From: Planctomycetota bacterium
GTDB taxonomy: Bacteria; Planctomycetota; PLA2; JAEUHO01
Length of the DNA stretch: 60,941 nt
Assembly: GCA_020631815.1 (NCBI GenBank)
Contig: JACKGW010000015.1
Coordinates: forward strand, 1-60,941
Reading direction: 5' to 3'
This document shows, piece by piece, positions 50,025 to 58,798 of this stretch (positions within the stretch are counted from its first letter, which is position 1; each line of letters opens with the position of its first letter). Under the pieces are notes generated by a model, which worked only from the letters and a program-made list of their open reading frames with translations, did not search any database and was not told the DNA's origin. Made by a program: the position numbers and the translations under genes.

Positions 50025-51435
50025 GCGCCCGTGGACCTACTACGACGTGGCCGTCAGCCTGTGCCCCACGTGCCTGCGCAAGGTCGAGGGCAAGATCGTG
50101 TTCCAGGACGGTAGCGTCTACATGGACAAGCGCTGCCCCGAGCACGGCCCCGTCCGCGTGTTGCTCGCCGACGACGTGGAGTACTGGCGCCGCGCCCGCG
50201 AGGTCTTCTTGAAGCGCAGCGAGATGCCGCAGCGCTTCCAGACGCCCGTGGAGTACGGCTGCCCCTACGACTGCGGTCTCTGCGCCGACCACGAACAGCA
50301 CGCCTGCCTGGCGCTGGTCGAGATCACCGACCGCTGCAACCTCACGTGCCCGATCTGCTATGCCGACAGCGGGCCGGGTCGCGGTCGTCACCGCACGCTC
50401 GACGAGATCGAGCGCATGCTCGACGCCGTCGTGCATGCCGAGGGCGAGCCGGACGTGGTGCAGATCTCCGGCGGCGAGCCCACGGTGCACCCGGAGTTCT
50501 TCCGCATCCTCGACCTCGCGCGCGAGCGGCCCATCCGCCACCTCATGGTCAACACGAACGGCGTGCGCATCGCCAAGGAGGACGGCTTCGCCGAGCGACT
50601 CGCCACCTACATGCCCGGCTTCGAGCTGTACCTGCAGTTCGACTCGCTCCGGCCCGAGCCGCTGCTCGATTTGCGCGGCGAAGACCTGCGTGCCATCCAC
50701 GAGCGTGCGCTCGATCGCCTGGACGCGCTGGATCTGTCCACCACCCTCGTCGTCACCGTCAAGCGCGGCGTCAACGACGACCAGATCGGCGAGCTCGTGG
50801 ACTACGCCCTCACGCGGCGGTGCGTGCGCGGTGTCACGTTCCAGCCCGTGCAGGTCGCCGGGCGCACGGAGAACTTCGACCCGGCACGCAACCGGCTCAC
50901 GCTCAGCGAGGTGCGCCGCCGCCTGCTCGAGCAGACCGACGTGTTCCGCCCGGAGGACGTGATCCCCGTCCCCTGCCACCCGGACGCGATTGCCATGGCC
51001 TACGCGCTCAAGCTCGGCGAAAGCGTGCACGCACTCACCGGCCTCGTCGATCCCGACATCCTGATCCATGGCGGACGCAGCACGATCGCGTTGGAGCGCG
51101 ACCCCGCCTTGCACCAAGCGCTTGCGGGTCTGTTCTCCGCCGCGCCGGGTCCCGAGGCGCGCGAGCACAGGCTCAAGGACCTGCTCTGTTGCCTCCCGCA
51201 GGTCGAGGGCCCCGATGGGCTCTCCTACCGCAACGTGTTCCGTGTGATCATCTTGCAGTTCCTGGACGCGTGGTCGCTCGACGTGCGGAGCGTCAAGCGG
51301 GCGTGCGTGCAGATCGTGCACCCGGACGGACGCTTGGTGCCTTTCGACACCTACAACCTGCTCTACCGTGGCTCGCTCGAGGCCGATGTCCTCGAGCCCC
51401 TCCGTCGCGCCACCGCCGGGGGCGCACCCGCATGA
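50011..51435 (+). CDS. Tes-like (MJ0619 family) radical SAM enzyme
   Basis: 474 residues. N-terminal zinc/iron part with CPTC (18-21) and RCPEHG (Cys42); GCPYDCGLC (Cys84, 88, 91); canonical radical SAM triad CNLTCPIC (Cys109, 113, 116) before the GGEPTVHPEFF turn (154-164). The strands FELYLQFDSLRPEP, VKRGVNDDQIG and VTFQPVQVAGR, and the C-terminal FLDAWSLDVRSVKRACVQIVHPDGRLVPFDTYN block (partly: HPDGRLVPFDTYN), match the MJ0619/Tes family, which joins two lipid chains end to end to make archaeal tetraethers. Extra cysteines fit the extra iron-sulfur and rubredoxin-like sites of that family. Activity on a lipid of the bacterial kind is likely. Overlap with the Lgt-like gene is 14 bp, and with the next gene 4 bp (ATGA). 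Confidence 0.85.
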   Translation: MSRRERPWTYYDVAVSLCPTCLRKVEGKIVFQDGSVYMDKRCPEHGPVRVLLADDVEYWRRAREVFLKRSEMPQRFQTPVEYGCPYDCGLCADHEQHACLALVEITDRCNLTCPICYADSGPGRGRHRTLDEIERMLDAVVHAEGEPDVVQISGGEPTVHPEFFRILDLARERPIRHLMVNTNGVRIAKEDGFAERLATYMPGFELYLQFDSLRPEPLLDLRGEDLRAIHERALDRLDALDLSTTLVVTVKRGVNDDQIGELVDYALTRRCVRGVTFQPVQVAGRTENFDPARNRLTLSEVRRRLLEQTDVFRPEDVIPVPCHPDAIAMAYALKLGESVHALTGLVDPDILIHGGRSTIALERDPALHQALAGLFSAAPGPEAREHRLKDLLCCLPQVEGPDGLSYRNVFRVIILQFLDAWSLDVRSVKRACVQIVHPDGRLVPFDTYNLLYRGSLEADVLEPLRRATAGGAPA

Positions 51436-51650
51436 CGCCCTCGGAGACCGTCACGTGTCCGGCCTGCTTGCAGCCGATCCAGATCAAGGGTGGGCGCTGC
51501 CCGGAGTGTGGTGTCCCCTTGGAGCTGGCCGTCGGCGGACGCGGGCGTCCCTCCGGCCTCGAGTCGCTGCTCAAGGGTCTCGCCGTGATCGGCGTGACGC
51601 TGCTGTTGCTGTTCATGGCGTGCGCGGCGTTGGTCTCGGGCAGCCTGTAG
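51432..51650 (+). CDS. Small zinc-ribbon membrane protein
   Basis: 72 residues. ATG 51432 overlaps the Tes-like stop as ATGA, so translation is coupled. The N-terminus has two CxxC pairs, CPACLQP and CPECGVP (residues 9-12 and 23-26), a classic zinc ribbon of about 25 residues. A single transmembrane helix follows (GLAVIGVTLLLLFMACAALV, 47-66). No linker domain. It could dock or deliver iron-sulfur or metal to the Tes-like enzyme at the membrane, or be a lipid-carrier adaptor; no evidence beyond position. The longer open frame running in this phase under the Tes-like gene is an artefact. Confidence 0.75.
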   Translation: MTPSETVTCPACLQPIQIKGGRCPECGVPLELAVGGRGRPSGLESLLKGLAVIGVTLLLLFMACAALVSGSL

Positions 51651-51692
51651 GCGAACGCGCGAGCGGGTCGGGGCTCGGCACCCTCGCGCGGT

Positions 51693-52889
51693 TCAGCTTC
51701 CCGCGACGTCCAGCGTGATCTCGACGGTCGCCGACGTGCCGTCGCCGTGGCGCGCCTCGATGGTGAAGGTCCACGTCCCGACGGCCGTTGGCGCGCCAAC
51801 CAGCTTCGTCGTCGGCGCCTCGAGCGTTGCGGTCGACGTGTACAGCGCCGCCTCGGCCAGCACGCGTTCGGTGGTCGTGACCAGCGAGAGCCCCGACGGT
51901 CCGTAGGCGATGGCCTCGAACTGCTGCAGCGAGGGCAGCCCGAGCACACAGGGCGTCTCCTCGAAGATGCTCTCGAACGACTGGCCGGGCTGTCGCACGT
52001 ACTCGACGCCGCCGAAGTACGTGCGCACGACCACGCGACGCCCGTCACGTGACGCATCGGCTGCCGTGGCAAACGACGGCATGGGACGACCCATCGTGAT
52101 GCGCTCGGCAGTGACGGGCAGGGCCGGCGTCCACGAGGGGTCCAGCGGCAGCGGCAGCGCAAACACGTCGCCGCCCCCGCTGTCGCGCTTCTCCACGAAG
52201 TAGGGCTTCCCCGTCGTGGGCTCGAGCAGCAGCCCCTCGCAGTCGATCGCCCCTCCCGGGTACGTGAACGAGAACGCCTCGAACGACAGGTCGATCGTGG
52301 GCCCGGGAGCGGCCGGCACGATCGGCTCCTCGACCCGCAGCAAGGTCACGGAGGCGCGGTTCGTGCCGTTGTCGCCGACGTCGCCTACGTAGAGGTACTC
52401 CACGCCTGGGTTCGGCCCCGGCCCGAGGGCCAGGTCTTCCCAGTCGATCGCCGTGGCAGCCAAGCTGTACGTCTGGCGCAGCGTGCCATCGTGCGCAAGC
52501 GCGTAGAGCAGCGCGCCGCCCCCGCTGTCGTCGTGCACCCAGTACACGCCCGGGTTGCGGCGGCTCACGGCGATGCCCGACACCTCGTCGAGCGCCCCGG
52601 GCACCGTGTCGTCTACAGTGCCGGTCTTCGCGAACGGCGCCCACGTCGGGCACGCACCGCCTGCCTCCAAGCCGAGCCCCGGCGGCAGGTCGCCCTGGAC
52701 GACGCGCCACGTCAGCGCACCTGCGGCGAAGCCCGTGGGCGCGAGGCTTGCCTCGAAGGCGGCGCCTCGAAGAGCCGACCCCGGTCCGACCATCTCCACC
52801 GTGGGCGCGGATGCCGAGCCACCCGAGCCGCCGCATGCAGTCAGCACCAGGGTGAACAGAAGACCGGTCCCGACCGACGCGCGCCGCAT
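51693..52889 (-). CDS. Lipoprotein with Ig-like and propeller-like domains
   Basis: 398 residues. Lipobox LVLTAC (Cys near residue 19), then CGGSGGSAS. The first part after the linker resembles a putative Ig-fold (LTWRVVQGDLPPGLGLEAGG). The next region is a beta-propeller-like or esterase-like domain, with WVHDDSGGGALLYALAHDGT, IDWEDLALGPGPNPGVEYLYVGDVGDNG (partly: WEDLALGPG) and GAIDCEGLLLEP, a layout I associate with phytase-like/esterase-like propellers that lack an evident catalytic triad here. It ends with a second beta-sandwich (VGTWTFTIEARHGDGTS). Exported and anchored, function unknown. Convergent with the zinc-ribbon gene, 42 bp apart. Confidence 0.7.
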   Translation of the reverse strand: MRRASVGTGLLFTLVLTACGGSGGSASAPTVEMVGPGSALRGAAFEASLAPTGFAAGALTWRVVQGDLPPGLGLEAGGACPTWAPFAKTGTVDDTVPGALDEVSGIAVSRRNPGVYWVHDDSGGGALLYALAHDGTLRQTYSLAATAIDWEDLALGPGPNPGVEYLYVGDVGDNGTNRASVTLLRVEEPIVPAAPGPTIDLSFEAFSFTYPGGAIDCEGLLLEPTTGKPYFVEKRDSGGGDVFALPLPLDPSWTPALPVTAERITMGRPMPSFATAADASRDGRRVVVRTYFGGVEYVRQPGQSFESIFEETPCVLGLPSLQQFEAIAYGPSGLSLVTTTERVLAEAALYTSTATLEAPTTKLVGAPTAVGTWTFTIEARHGDGTSATVEITLDVAGS

Positions 52890-52953
52890 GGAGGCATCGT
52901 ACGCCGCGCGTGGTCGGCGCCTGCCTCGTCGTGCAGGTCGAGGCAGGCGGCGC

Positions 52954-53322
52954 TCAGAACGAAAGCGTGGAGGCGCCGGCCTTGACGCGCTCGAGCATGG
53001 CGGGCGCTCCGGCGAGGGTGACGCCGTCGAGGAGGTCGTCGGCGCCGTAGCCGCGCACCTTGGCGCAGGGCGGGCACGCGAGGACGGCGGCGCCGCCAGC
53101 CATGAGGTTCTGCACCATCGTGCCGATGGGGGGATCGAGCGGGTTCAGGTGCGCAACACCTGCTGCGCCCTTGCGGACCCAGTCCACGCCCGAGGCAACG
53201 AGGAAGATCGTCACGTCGAAGTCGGAGGCCAGCGCCGAGCTGGCGATGCTCCACGCGACGGACGAGCGCTCGTCGTCGAAGCCACGGCTGATCACGATCA
53301 CGATGCTCTGGCGGTTGCTCAT
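52954..53322 (-). CDS. DsrE-like sulfur-transfer family protein
   Basis: 122 residues from ATG 53322. The DsrE/F fold is recognised by VIVISRGFDDERSSVAWSIASSA at the start (shown partly: GFDDERSSVAWSIA), DFDVTIFLVASGVDWVRKG and the AVLACPPCAKVRGY segment. Cys83 and Cys86 form a CPPC motif where DsrE-like proteins carry the sulfur-binding Cys. Other DsrE proteins take part in sulfur relay; a lone gene may serve thiolation or peroxiredoxin-like tasks. Cytosolic. Divergent from a TusA-like gene (53489) with 166 bp between starts, a pairing that points to a common sulfur-relay job. Confidence 0.8.
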   Translation of the reverse strand: MSNRQSIVIVISRGFDDERSSVAWSIASSALASDFDVTIFLVASGVDWVRKGAAGVAHLNPLDPPIGTMVQNLMAGGAAVLACPPCAKVRGYGADDLLDGVTLAGAPAMLERVKAGASTLSF

Positions 53323-53488
53323 GGTTCGGCCCCCGGGGACGCCGCGCGTCGACGCCGTCCTCCGCTGCCTTGACTCCCGGAGCCTCCCGTCCCGGGACAG
53401 CCAGCCGGCCGTCCCTGCTCCGGTCCCGCTGGCAGTCATGGGAGCGGGGCCTGGTCGAAAGAGGCCGAGCCCTGATCGGAGCCTCGCC

Positions 53489-53719
53489 ATGGAGCACGTC
53501 TGGGACGCCGGGGACAAGGGCTGCGGCCTGCTCGTGATCGAGCTGGCCCGCCGCGTCCGGGACCTGCCGTCCGGCGACGCGTTGCGGGTGGTGGCGGCCG
53601 ATGCGTCCGCCGTCGCCGACATCACCGCGTGGTGCCGCATGACCGGCCATCGCTTCCACGACGCGAGTCCGCTTCCGGTCGTGGTGGTCGAGCCCTCGGG
53701 GCCCCGCTCGCCCCGTTAG
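53489..53719 (+). CDS. TusA-like sulfur carrier with altered CPxP motif
   Basis: 76 residues from ATG 53489, the normal size of a TusA-fold protein. The body ELARRVRDLPSGDALRVVAAD and the segment VADITAWCRMTGHRF match TusA well. The sulfur-carrying CPxP motif appears as CGLL (Cys12-Leu15), with the cysteine kept but both prolines lost. A second cysteine lies at about residue 49 in AWCRMTGH. Conserved cysteine suggests it still carries sulfur, and the loss of prolines may change partner choice. It forms a divergent pair with the DsrE-like gene and ends 66 bp before the convergent giant protein gene. Confidence 0.75.
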   Translation: MEHVWDAGDKGCGLLVIELARRVRDLPSGDALRVVAADASAVADITAWCRMTGHRFHDASPLPVVVVEPSGPRSPR

Positions 53720-53785
53720 ACCGGACGGCTAGGGTGTGTCCGAAAGCACTCCGTCGCGAGGACGCTGGGGCCGTGGCGCAGGCTC

Positions 53786-56755
53786 CTAGCGCTCGTACGT
53801 CGACGTGCCGTCCACTTCGATGACCTCGTCGAGGGTCTGGATGACTTCGTCCTTCGCGATGTCCAAGGGCCCGCCCGTGACGTGCCAGCGGCCGGCCTCG
53901 AGCCCGACCACGCTGATTTCGGGCTGGTTCGCCACTGCGGCCTGCCGCTTGTGCGCCGGTTGCCCTTCATACTCCGCTTGCAGCACGAGCATCGCAGCCG
54001 GCTTGCCGTCGGTACCCGGGATGCGCAGGACGACGCGGCTTCCTGCGCGCACCGCGACAGGGCCCAACAGGGCCCCGAGCCCGTCCAGACGTGCCCCTTC
54101 CAGGCGCACGGGCGCGGCCCCGACGAACGCATCGCACCAGACGGTCCAGCGGCCCGGGTCGTACCCGGCGAAGCTGAGGACAAAGCGTCCGTCCCCGGCT
54201 CCTTCCAAGCGCCCCGGCAGCTCCTGCGGCGCAGCCTCGGGGTGGGCCGCGTCGAAGAGCAGGACGGTGGGCGTAGCCCTAGGGTGGAGCTTCTCGCCCT
54301 GAGGGGCCAGCTCGACTTCGGCCACGGCTCCCTCGACCAGCTCCAGACGAACCCCGTCGCGCGGTTGCGAAAGCGAGACGCGGCCGGTTCGCGGCGCGGG
54401 AACGAGGAGTGGATGACGGGCGACCAGCCCCACCTCCGTGGCTCCATCCGGCCAGGCAATGCGGAAGCTCCCATCTGCTTCCAGGGCGACGAGCGTCCGG
54501 TGGTCTCCAGCCGAGAGCTCGATGCGCGCGAGGGCCAAGGCGTTGCCAGCTGGCACCACGACGGTGCCGGCAACCGCACCCAGTGGTCTGGCGTCGAGAA
54601 CGAGACGCGTGGGGTTCTCTGCGCCATCCACCCACGCCGGCTCCGACTCACGCTGGGACGCCCGATCACGCAGGCGATACCAGCCGGATGCGAGACCACC
54701 GTAGCGGATCTCGAAGCCGCGATCACGAGGCGTCAGAGGCAAACGGTCCTCGCCCAATCTCGAGCCGCGGGACACGTCTACCGCCTGCCATGGCCCACTC
54801 GCGGACGCTGCCACCTGCAGCAAAGGCGAGACCTTCTGCCCAGGCTCCGTGAGCACGACGGCGGACAGGCGATGGCCCCGCTCCATGACGACGCTTGCTT
54901 CATGTACGTCGGGCGTGAGCTCGAACGTGACCGCTTGCAGGCCTTCACCCTGCAAGGCGAAGGTCGCGGGGGCCTGCGCGTCCTTCCCCAGCCACGTGAC
55001 GACCAGTGCGCCGGCGGCCTCGTCCTCGCGGGCGATCCGGATCCACGAGCCGTCCCAGACCGGCGCATCCACGCGTGGCGCGTCGGGCAAGCGCGCTGCA
55101 CCGCCGATGCGCACGAGCAGCCGGGTCTCGTGGGCGGGCTGGCTTGGACCGCCCGTGCTCTGTTGCTCAAGCGTGATCTCCTGGTTGCCCTTGCGTAGGT
55201 CGACAGCCTTGTTCGTGGCACGCCCGCGCTGGGCACTTACGCTTCCCTGGAGGGCGGGAAGTCCGTCCCACCGTGCGACGCCCCCCTCATCCGTGCTGGC
55301 GAACGGCGTTGCGATCTGCGGACCATCCAAGGCATCGAGACGAATGGCGATGCGTTCGGAGGGAACGTCGCCGTCCTCTCTCACGTTTACGATGAGGGTG
55401 CGAGGGGACCAGAACGCAACGGGTTCCCCCGTCGTGCTCGCGCGGTCCACGTAGACGCGTGCCACGCGACCATCGGGTGCGACGGCTCGGGCGCGGAAGG
55501 GCTCGTCCTGCAGGCCTTCGACCACGAGCTGGCCGCCCTCAATGCGTCCTACGTCGACCCCGTACGGGCGCTGGCTGGCGGGGCCTGCATCGAGTCGCAC
55601 GACGACGCCTTCGGCCAAGAGAGGTCCATCGCCCTCCACGAGCGGCCAGGCGACAGTGCGCCCACGCGGCACGCGCACGATCACCACGTCATCGGTGGCT
55701 GGTACGGGGATCGTCCTGGTCCACATGGGCTGCCAGGTCTTCTCCCTCGCGTTCCACCACGCACGGGCGAGGCCTGGGGCTGCGACGCCCACTACGAGGT
55801 CGGGCCAGCGATCGAGGTTGTCGAACCGCACCTCGCCGCGCGCATCCGTGCGCAGTGCGTCATCACCAGCCACCACGCGCGTACGTGTCGCGGTCCGGCC
55901 CCAGTGGATGTGACGCAGCACGCCCACGGACACGTCCGCGATGGGCGTCTCGTCGGCGTCGCGGACGACTCGCACCACGAGCTCCCTGGGAAGGCCGATG
56001 TCGATGACCAGCGGCCCTTCACCTTCCCAGGGAAGCGCCACCAGCGTGTCGAGCGGCGGGCGTCCCGGGGGCGTGATGTGCACCTTGTACGTGACGGGCT
56101 CCAGGTCCGCGAAGGCCACGGCGCCCTCGGTGTCCGTCGTCTGCACCGCCACCAGTCCGTGCCGGACCGTGCTGCTGTGCGAGAGCTCCACCTCGGCGGC
56201 CTCCACGGGCTGCCCGTCGGCAAGCACGCGCACGGCCAGCTCGTTGGACGGCTGCAGGAGCAGCGTGCGAACTGCCAGGTCCTCCGTGCGCGGAACCTTG
56301 ATGTTGTAGGCCTCGTACGTGGCAACGTTGCCCTCGCCGTCCCGGGCGATCAGTCGCACGACGTGATTTCCGGAGCGCTCGCCTGGCGGCATGGGCAGCC
56401 GGTAGGCGCCGTCGGTGTTCGTCCGCGTGGTCGCCGCGGGCTGCCGGTCGTCACGCTCGGCGTAGAGGAACACCTCTACGCCAACGGCCGGCCGTCGGCC
56501 CGGGTACTGGACGCGACCGGTTACGCTCCAGGGTGATGGTGCGCTGACGTCCGGGCCAGCCGTGTCGTCGGCTACCGCGCCGGCAAGAGTCGGCGCTGCA
56601 CCGGGGAGCGCGGCGTCGCGTCCCTCGTCGGGCGTCGTCGTGTGCGAATCCACGTTGGCGTCCCGCGGACGGCTGCCGATGACAAGCCAAGCGATCAGCG
56701 CGACGGCAAGGGTACCGAGCAGTAGGAGCCGGAGGTCGGCTCGTCGCGGGCTCAC
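53786..56755 (-). CDS. Membrane-anchored carboxypeptidase-regulatory-like repeat protein
   Basis: 989 residues from GTG 56755, which overlaps the stop of the previous gene as GTGA. One membrane segment at about residues 8-27 (LRLLLLGTLAVALIAWLV), then an Asp/Thr-rich linker. From ~75 on there are several CarboxypepD_reg-like or Ig-like beta modules: VTGRVQYPGRRPAVGVEVFLYAERDD (partly), AYRLPMPPGERSGNHVVRLIARDGEGN, and LVVRVVRDADETPIADVSVGV. Later repeats cover to ~960 with LRIPGTDGKPAAMLVLQAEY near the end. No catalytic residues. It probably acts as a periplasmic scaffold or adhesive part. The upstream neighbour (56752-58668) shares the layout, so the two look like a duplicated pair. Confidence 0.75.
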   Translation of the reverse strand: MSPRRADLRLLLLGTLAVALIAWLVIGSRPRDANVDSHTTTPDEGRDAALPGAAPTLAGAVADDTAGPDVSAPSPWSVTGRVQYPGRRPAVGVEVFLYAERDDRQPAATTRTNTDGAYRLPMPPGERSGNHVVRLIARDGEGNVATYEAYNIKVPRTEDLAVRTLLLQPSNELAVRVLADGQPVEAAEVELSHSSTVRHGLVAVQTTDTEGAVAFADLEPVTYKVHITPPGRPPLDTLVALPWEGEGPLVIDIGLPRELVVRVVRDADETPIADVSVGVLRHIHWGRTATRTRVVAGDDALRTDARGEVRFDNLDRWPDLVVGVAAPGLARAWWNAREKTWQPMWTRTIPVPATDDVVIVRVPRGRTVAWPLVEGDGPLLAEGVVVRLDAGPASQRPYGVDVGRIEGGQLVVEGLQDEPFRARAVAPDGRVARVYVDRASTTGEPVAFWSPRTLIVNVREDGDVPSERIAIRLDALDGPQIATPFASTDEGGVARWDGLPALQGSVSAQRGRATNKAVDLRKGNQEITLEQQSTGGPSQPAHETRLLVRIGGAARLPDAPRVDAPVWDGSWIRIAREDEAAGALVVTWLGKDAQAPATFALQGEGLQAVTFELTPDVHEASVVMERGHRLSAVVLTEPGQKVSPLLQVAASASGPWQAVDVSRGSRLGEDRLPLTPRDRGFEIRYGGLASGWYRLRDRASQRESEPAWVDGAENPTRLVLDARPLGAVAGTVVVPAGNALALARIELSAGDHRTLVALEADGSFRIAWPDGATEVGLVARHPLLVPAPRTGRVSLSQPRDGVRLELVEGAVAEVELAPQGEKLHPRATPTVLLFDAAHPEAAPQELPGRLEGAGDGRFVLSFAGYDPGRWTVWCDAFVGAAPVRLEGARLDGLGALLGPVAVRAGSRVVLRIPGTDGKPAAMLVLQAEYEGQPAHKRQAAVANQPEISVVGLEAGRWHVTGGPLDIAKDEVIQTLDEVIEVDGTSTYER

Positions 56756-58668
56756 CGCGCCCTCGCGAGGTCGATCGTCCGCGTGGCGGTCACGTCGGCC
56801 GCGATGTCGATGGGGGAACGCAAGAAGGTGGACGTGGAACCACTTCGGATCTCGATGCGCCACTCGCCGGCCGGCACCACGCCGAACCGCACGAGGCCAC
56901 TGGCATCCGAGGGCTCGGCGGCGTTGAGGACCCTCCCCCCCTCGCCGCGCAGTAGGGCGTAGGCGTCGCGGATCGGGTGGTCGCCGCGGCGCAGCTCCAG
57001 TGTGAGGGATCCCCAGGCGCCGGGCTGCAGCTGCAGGAGGCCGCGCGCGCCCGGGCGCGGCGGCGTGATTTCGTAGGAGCCACGCGGTAGCGGACGATCA
57101 GCCAGATACGGTAGGAACTCGATCGGGTGACCGTCCTCCGGCGGGGAAGCGAACACCAAGAGGCGCACGACGCCGTCAGGTGCCATGAGGTCCCGACCCA
57201 CGCGGGCCGAGCCGTATTGCTCACCCAGGGCGAAGGCCTGCCGTGCTTCGATGCCGATGCGTGTGTGCTGCAGCGACCGACCATCCGGGCCCCTACAGTC
57301 GAAGAGCTCCAACGTCCGGTGGGGGCCCGCCCACTGGATCTCCAGCTCCTCGGCGCTCTTCTTCAGATGGCCGCTCCACAGGATGTGGCCGCCGTCGGCT
57401 GCCCTCAGCGTGTAGGCGCCGGGACCGATGGCGTAGTCGCGGGAGAGCACGTCCTGACCTCGGGCATCTGTCTTGCCGGGCACCGCTCGGCCCTGGTCGG
57501 TCGTCTCGTCGATGGGCGTGTCGGCCACGAGGACCAGGCGCATGTCGGGGATGGGCTCGCCTTGGATATCCAAGAGGCGCACCGTGACGGACAGGCTGCG
57601 CGCAACCGCCAGCGTCCACGGTGGCGTCGTGCGCCGCGACTCAGGAGGCACGTCGGCGTACGTGCCCACGAGCCAGCTGTCCGTCCGTCCATCCCGCTGG
57701 TCCGGGATGCTCAGACGAAGCGGACGGGTCGGGTCGATGCCCTCCACATCGAGCAGACCGTCGTCGCCCACCGTGCAGCTCGTCAGGATGCTGCCGGCGA
57801 CACCCGCGAGAGCCTGAACGCCCCGTGGCAGGGCAGCCCCCTGCTCGTCGACGAGCCGCAGGCGCGCGCGCACGCCCGGGGGGCCCAAGACGAGGACCGG
57901 TTCCTCCTCTCGCGGCGCATCGAGCATGACCAATGCGGTGCCCGACGGCTGCCGTCCCGGAGCGATCGCCTGCACGTGCACGAAGCGGCGGCAGCCCGCG
58001 ATGGCGAAGCGGCCCTCCTCGTCGATGGAGACGATGCGCGCAGCGGGGTGCTCGGGGAAGTGGTCGCTGACCGCCTTGACGCGGATCGACGAGACCGGCA
58101 CGTCCGGCTCCAAGGCCACGCGGCCCGTCACCGTGCGCGAGGGGGACAGCTCGAGCACGAGCTCGCCCTGCGGCGGCAGCGCCGTCTCGAGGGGTTGCGC
58201 GGTGGAGAGCTCGTCATCCCCTTGCCACGCGATCAAGCGTGCAGAGGCCGGTGCCGCGGGCATCGCGTCGGGCGCAAACCGGAAGCGACCTGCAGCGTCC
58301 GTCCTCGTGCTCGCGAGCGTGGCATCCTCGTAGAAGCGAGCCGAGGCCTGGGGCGCCAGCACGGCAACCGTGGCGTCGGCGACGGGGTCGCCCTCCGCGT
58401 CGATGCACAGGCCCGCGATGTCGATGTGATGGCTGTCGAGGGGGGCGAGCGGGGCGGGCAGCTCGAGCGCTTCGTGGTCGACGGCTGGATCGCGACCCCT
58501 TGCCTCCAAGCCTGGCTGGACGTGCCGCCCTCCGTCCGACACGCCATGGGGGGCCGGGAGGTCGGCGACGTCCGGAGGACGTTGCAGGACCAGATAGGCA
58601 CCCAACGTGAGGGCGACGACCCCCAGGAGTGCGATCGTCCACCGAGTGCGAGCTTCCCGATCCACCAT
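56752..58668 (-). CDS. Membrane-anchored carboxypeptidase-regulatory-like repeat protein
   Basis: 638 residues. N-terminal membrane helix at 11-29 (IALLGVVALTLGAYLVL), a disordered Pro/His/Asp-rich linker to about 75, and then beta-sandwich modules such as IDIAGLCIDAEGDPVADATVAVLAPQ (partly: DAEGDPVADATVAVL), LELSPSRTVTGRVALEPDV, and AVARSLSVTVRLLDIQGEPIPDMRLVL (partly: LDIQGEPIPDMRLVL). These follow the CarboxypepD_reg-like pattern of planctomycete and bacteroidete envelope proteins. The GTGA overlap with 53786-56755 means coupled translation, so the two probably form a complex. Divergent from a lipoprotein gene (58799) with 130 bp between starts. Confidence 0.75.
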   Translation of the reverse strand: MVDREARTRWTIALLGVVALTLGAYLVLQRPPDVADLPAPHGVSDGGRHVQPGLEARGRDPAVDHEALELPAPLAPLDSHHIDIAGLCIDAEGDPVADATVAVLAPQASARFYEDATLASTRTDAAGRFRFAPDAMPAAPASARLIAWQGDDELSTAQPLETALPPQGELVLELSPSRTVTGRVALEPDVPVSSIRVKAVSDHFPEHPAARIVSIDEEGRFAIAGCRRFVHVQAIAPGRQPSGTALVMLDAPREEEPVLVLGPPGVRARLRLVDEQGAALPRGVQALAGVAGSILTSCTVGDDGLLDVEGIDPTRPLRLSIPDQRDGRTDSWLVGTYADVPPESRRTTPPWTLAVARSLSVTVRLLDIQGEPIPDMRLVLVADTPIDETTDQGRAVPGKTDARGQDVLSRDYAIGPGAYTLRAADGGHILWSGHLKKSAEELEIQWAGPHRTLELFDCRGPDGRSLQHTRIGIEARQAFALGEQYGSARVGRDLMAPDGVVRLLVFASPPEDGHPIEFLPYLADRPLPRGSYEITPPRPGARGLLQLQPGAWGSLTLELRRGDHPIRDAYALLRGEGGRVLNAAEPSDASGLVRFGVVPAGEWRIEIRSGSTSTFLRSPIDIAADVTATRTIDLARAR

Positions 58669-58798
58669 GCCACCAGCGTAGCGAGGGGCGGGGCCGCGCG
58701 CTGGGGGCGGGGCGCCCTCCGCAAGGAACCATGCGCGATCGTCGTCCCTGGTTCCACACTGGGCGTGTCACCGGGGGGTGGCCGAAGGAGGGTCTCGC

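Noticed and set aside
53489..53719. Considered as an untranslated shadow of the DsrE frame on the other strand
   Set aside because: It has the length and body of a TusA protein (ending WCRMTGHRF) and does not overlap the DsrE gene, so it was kept as a gene.
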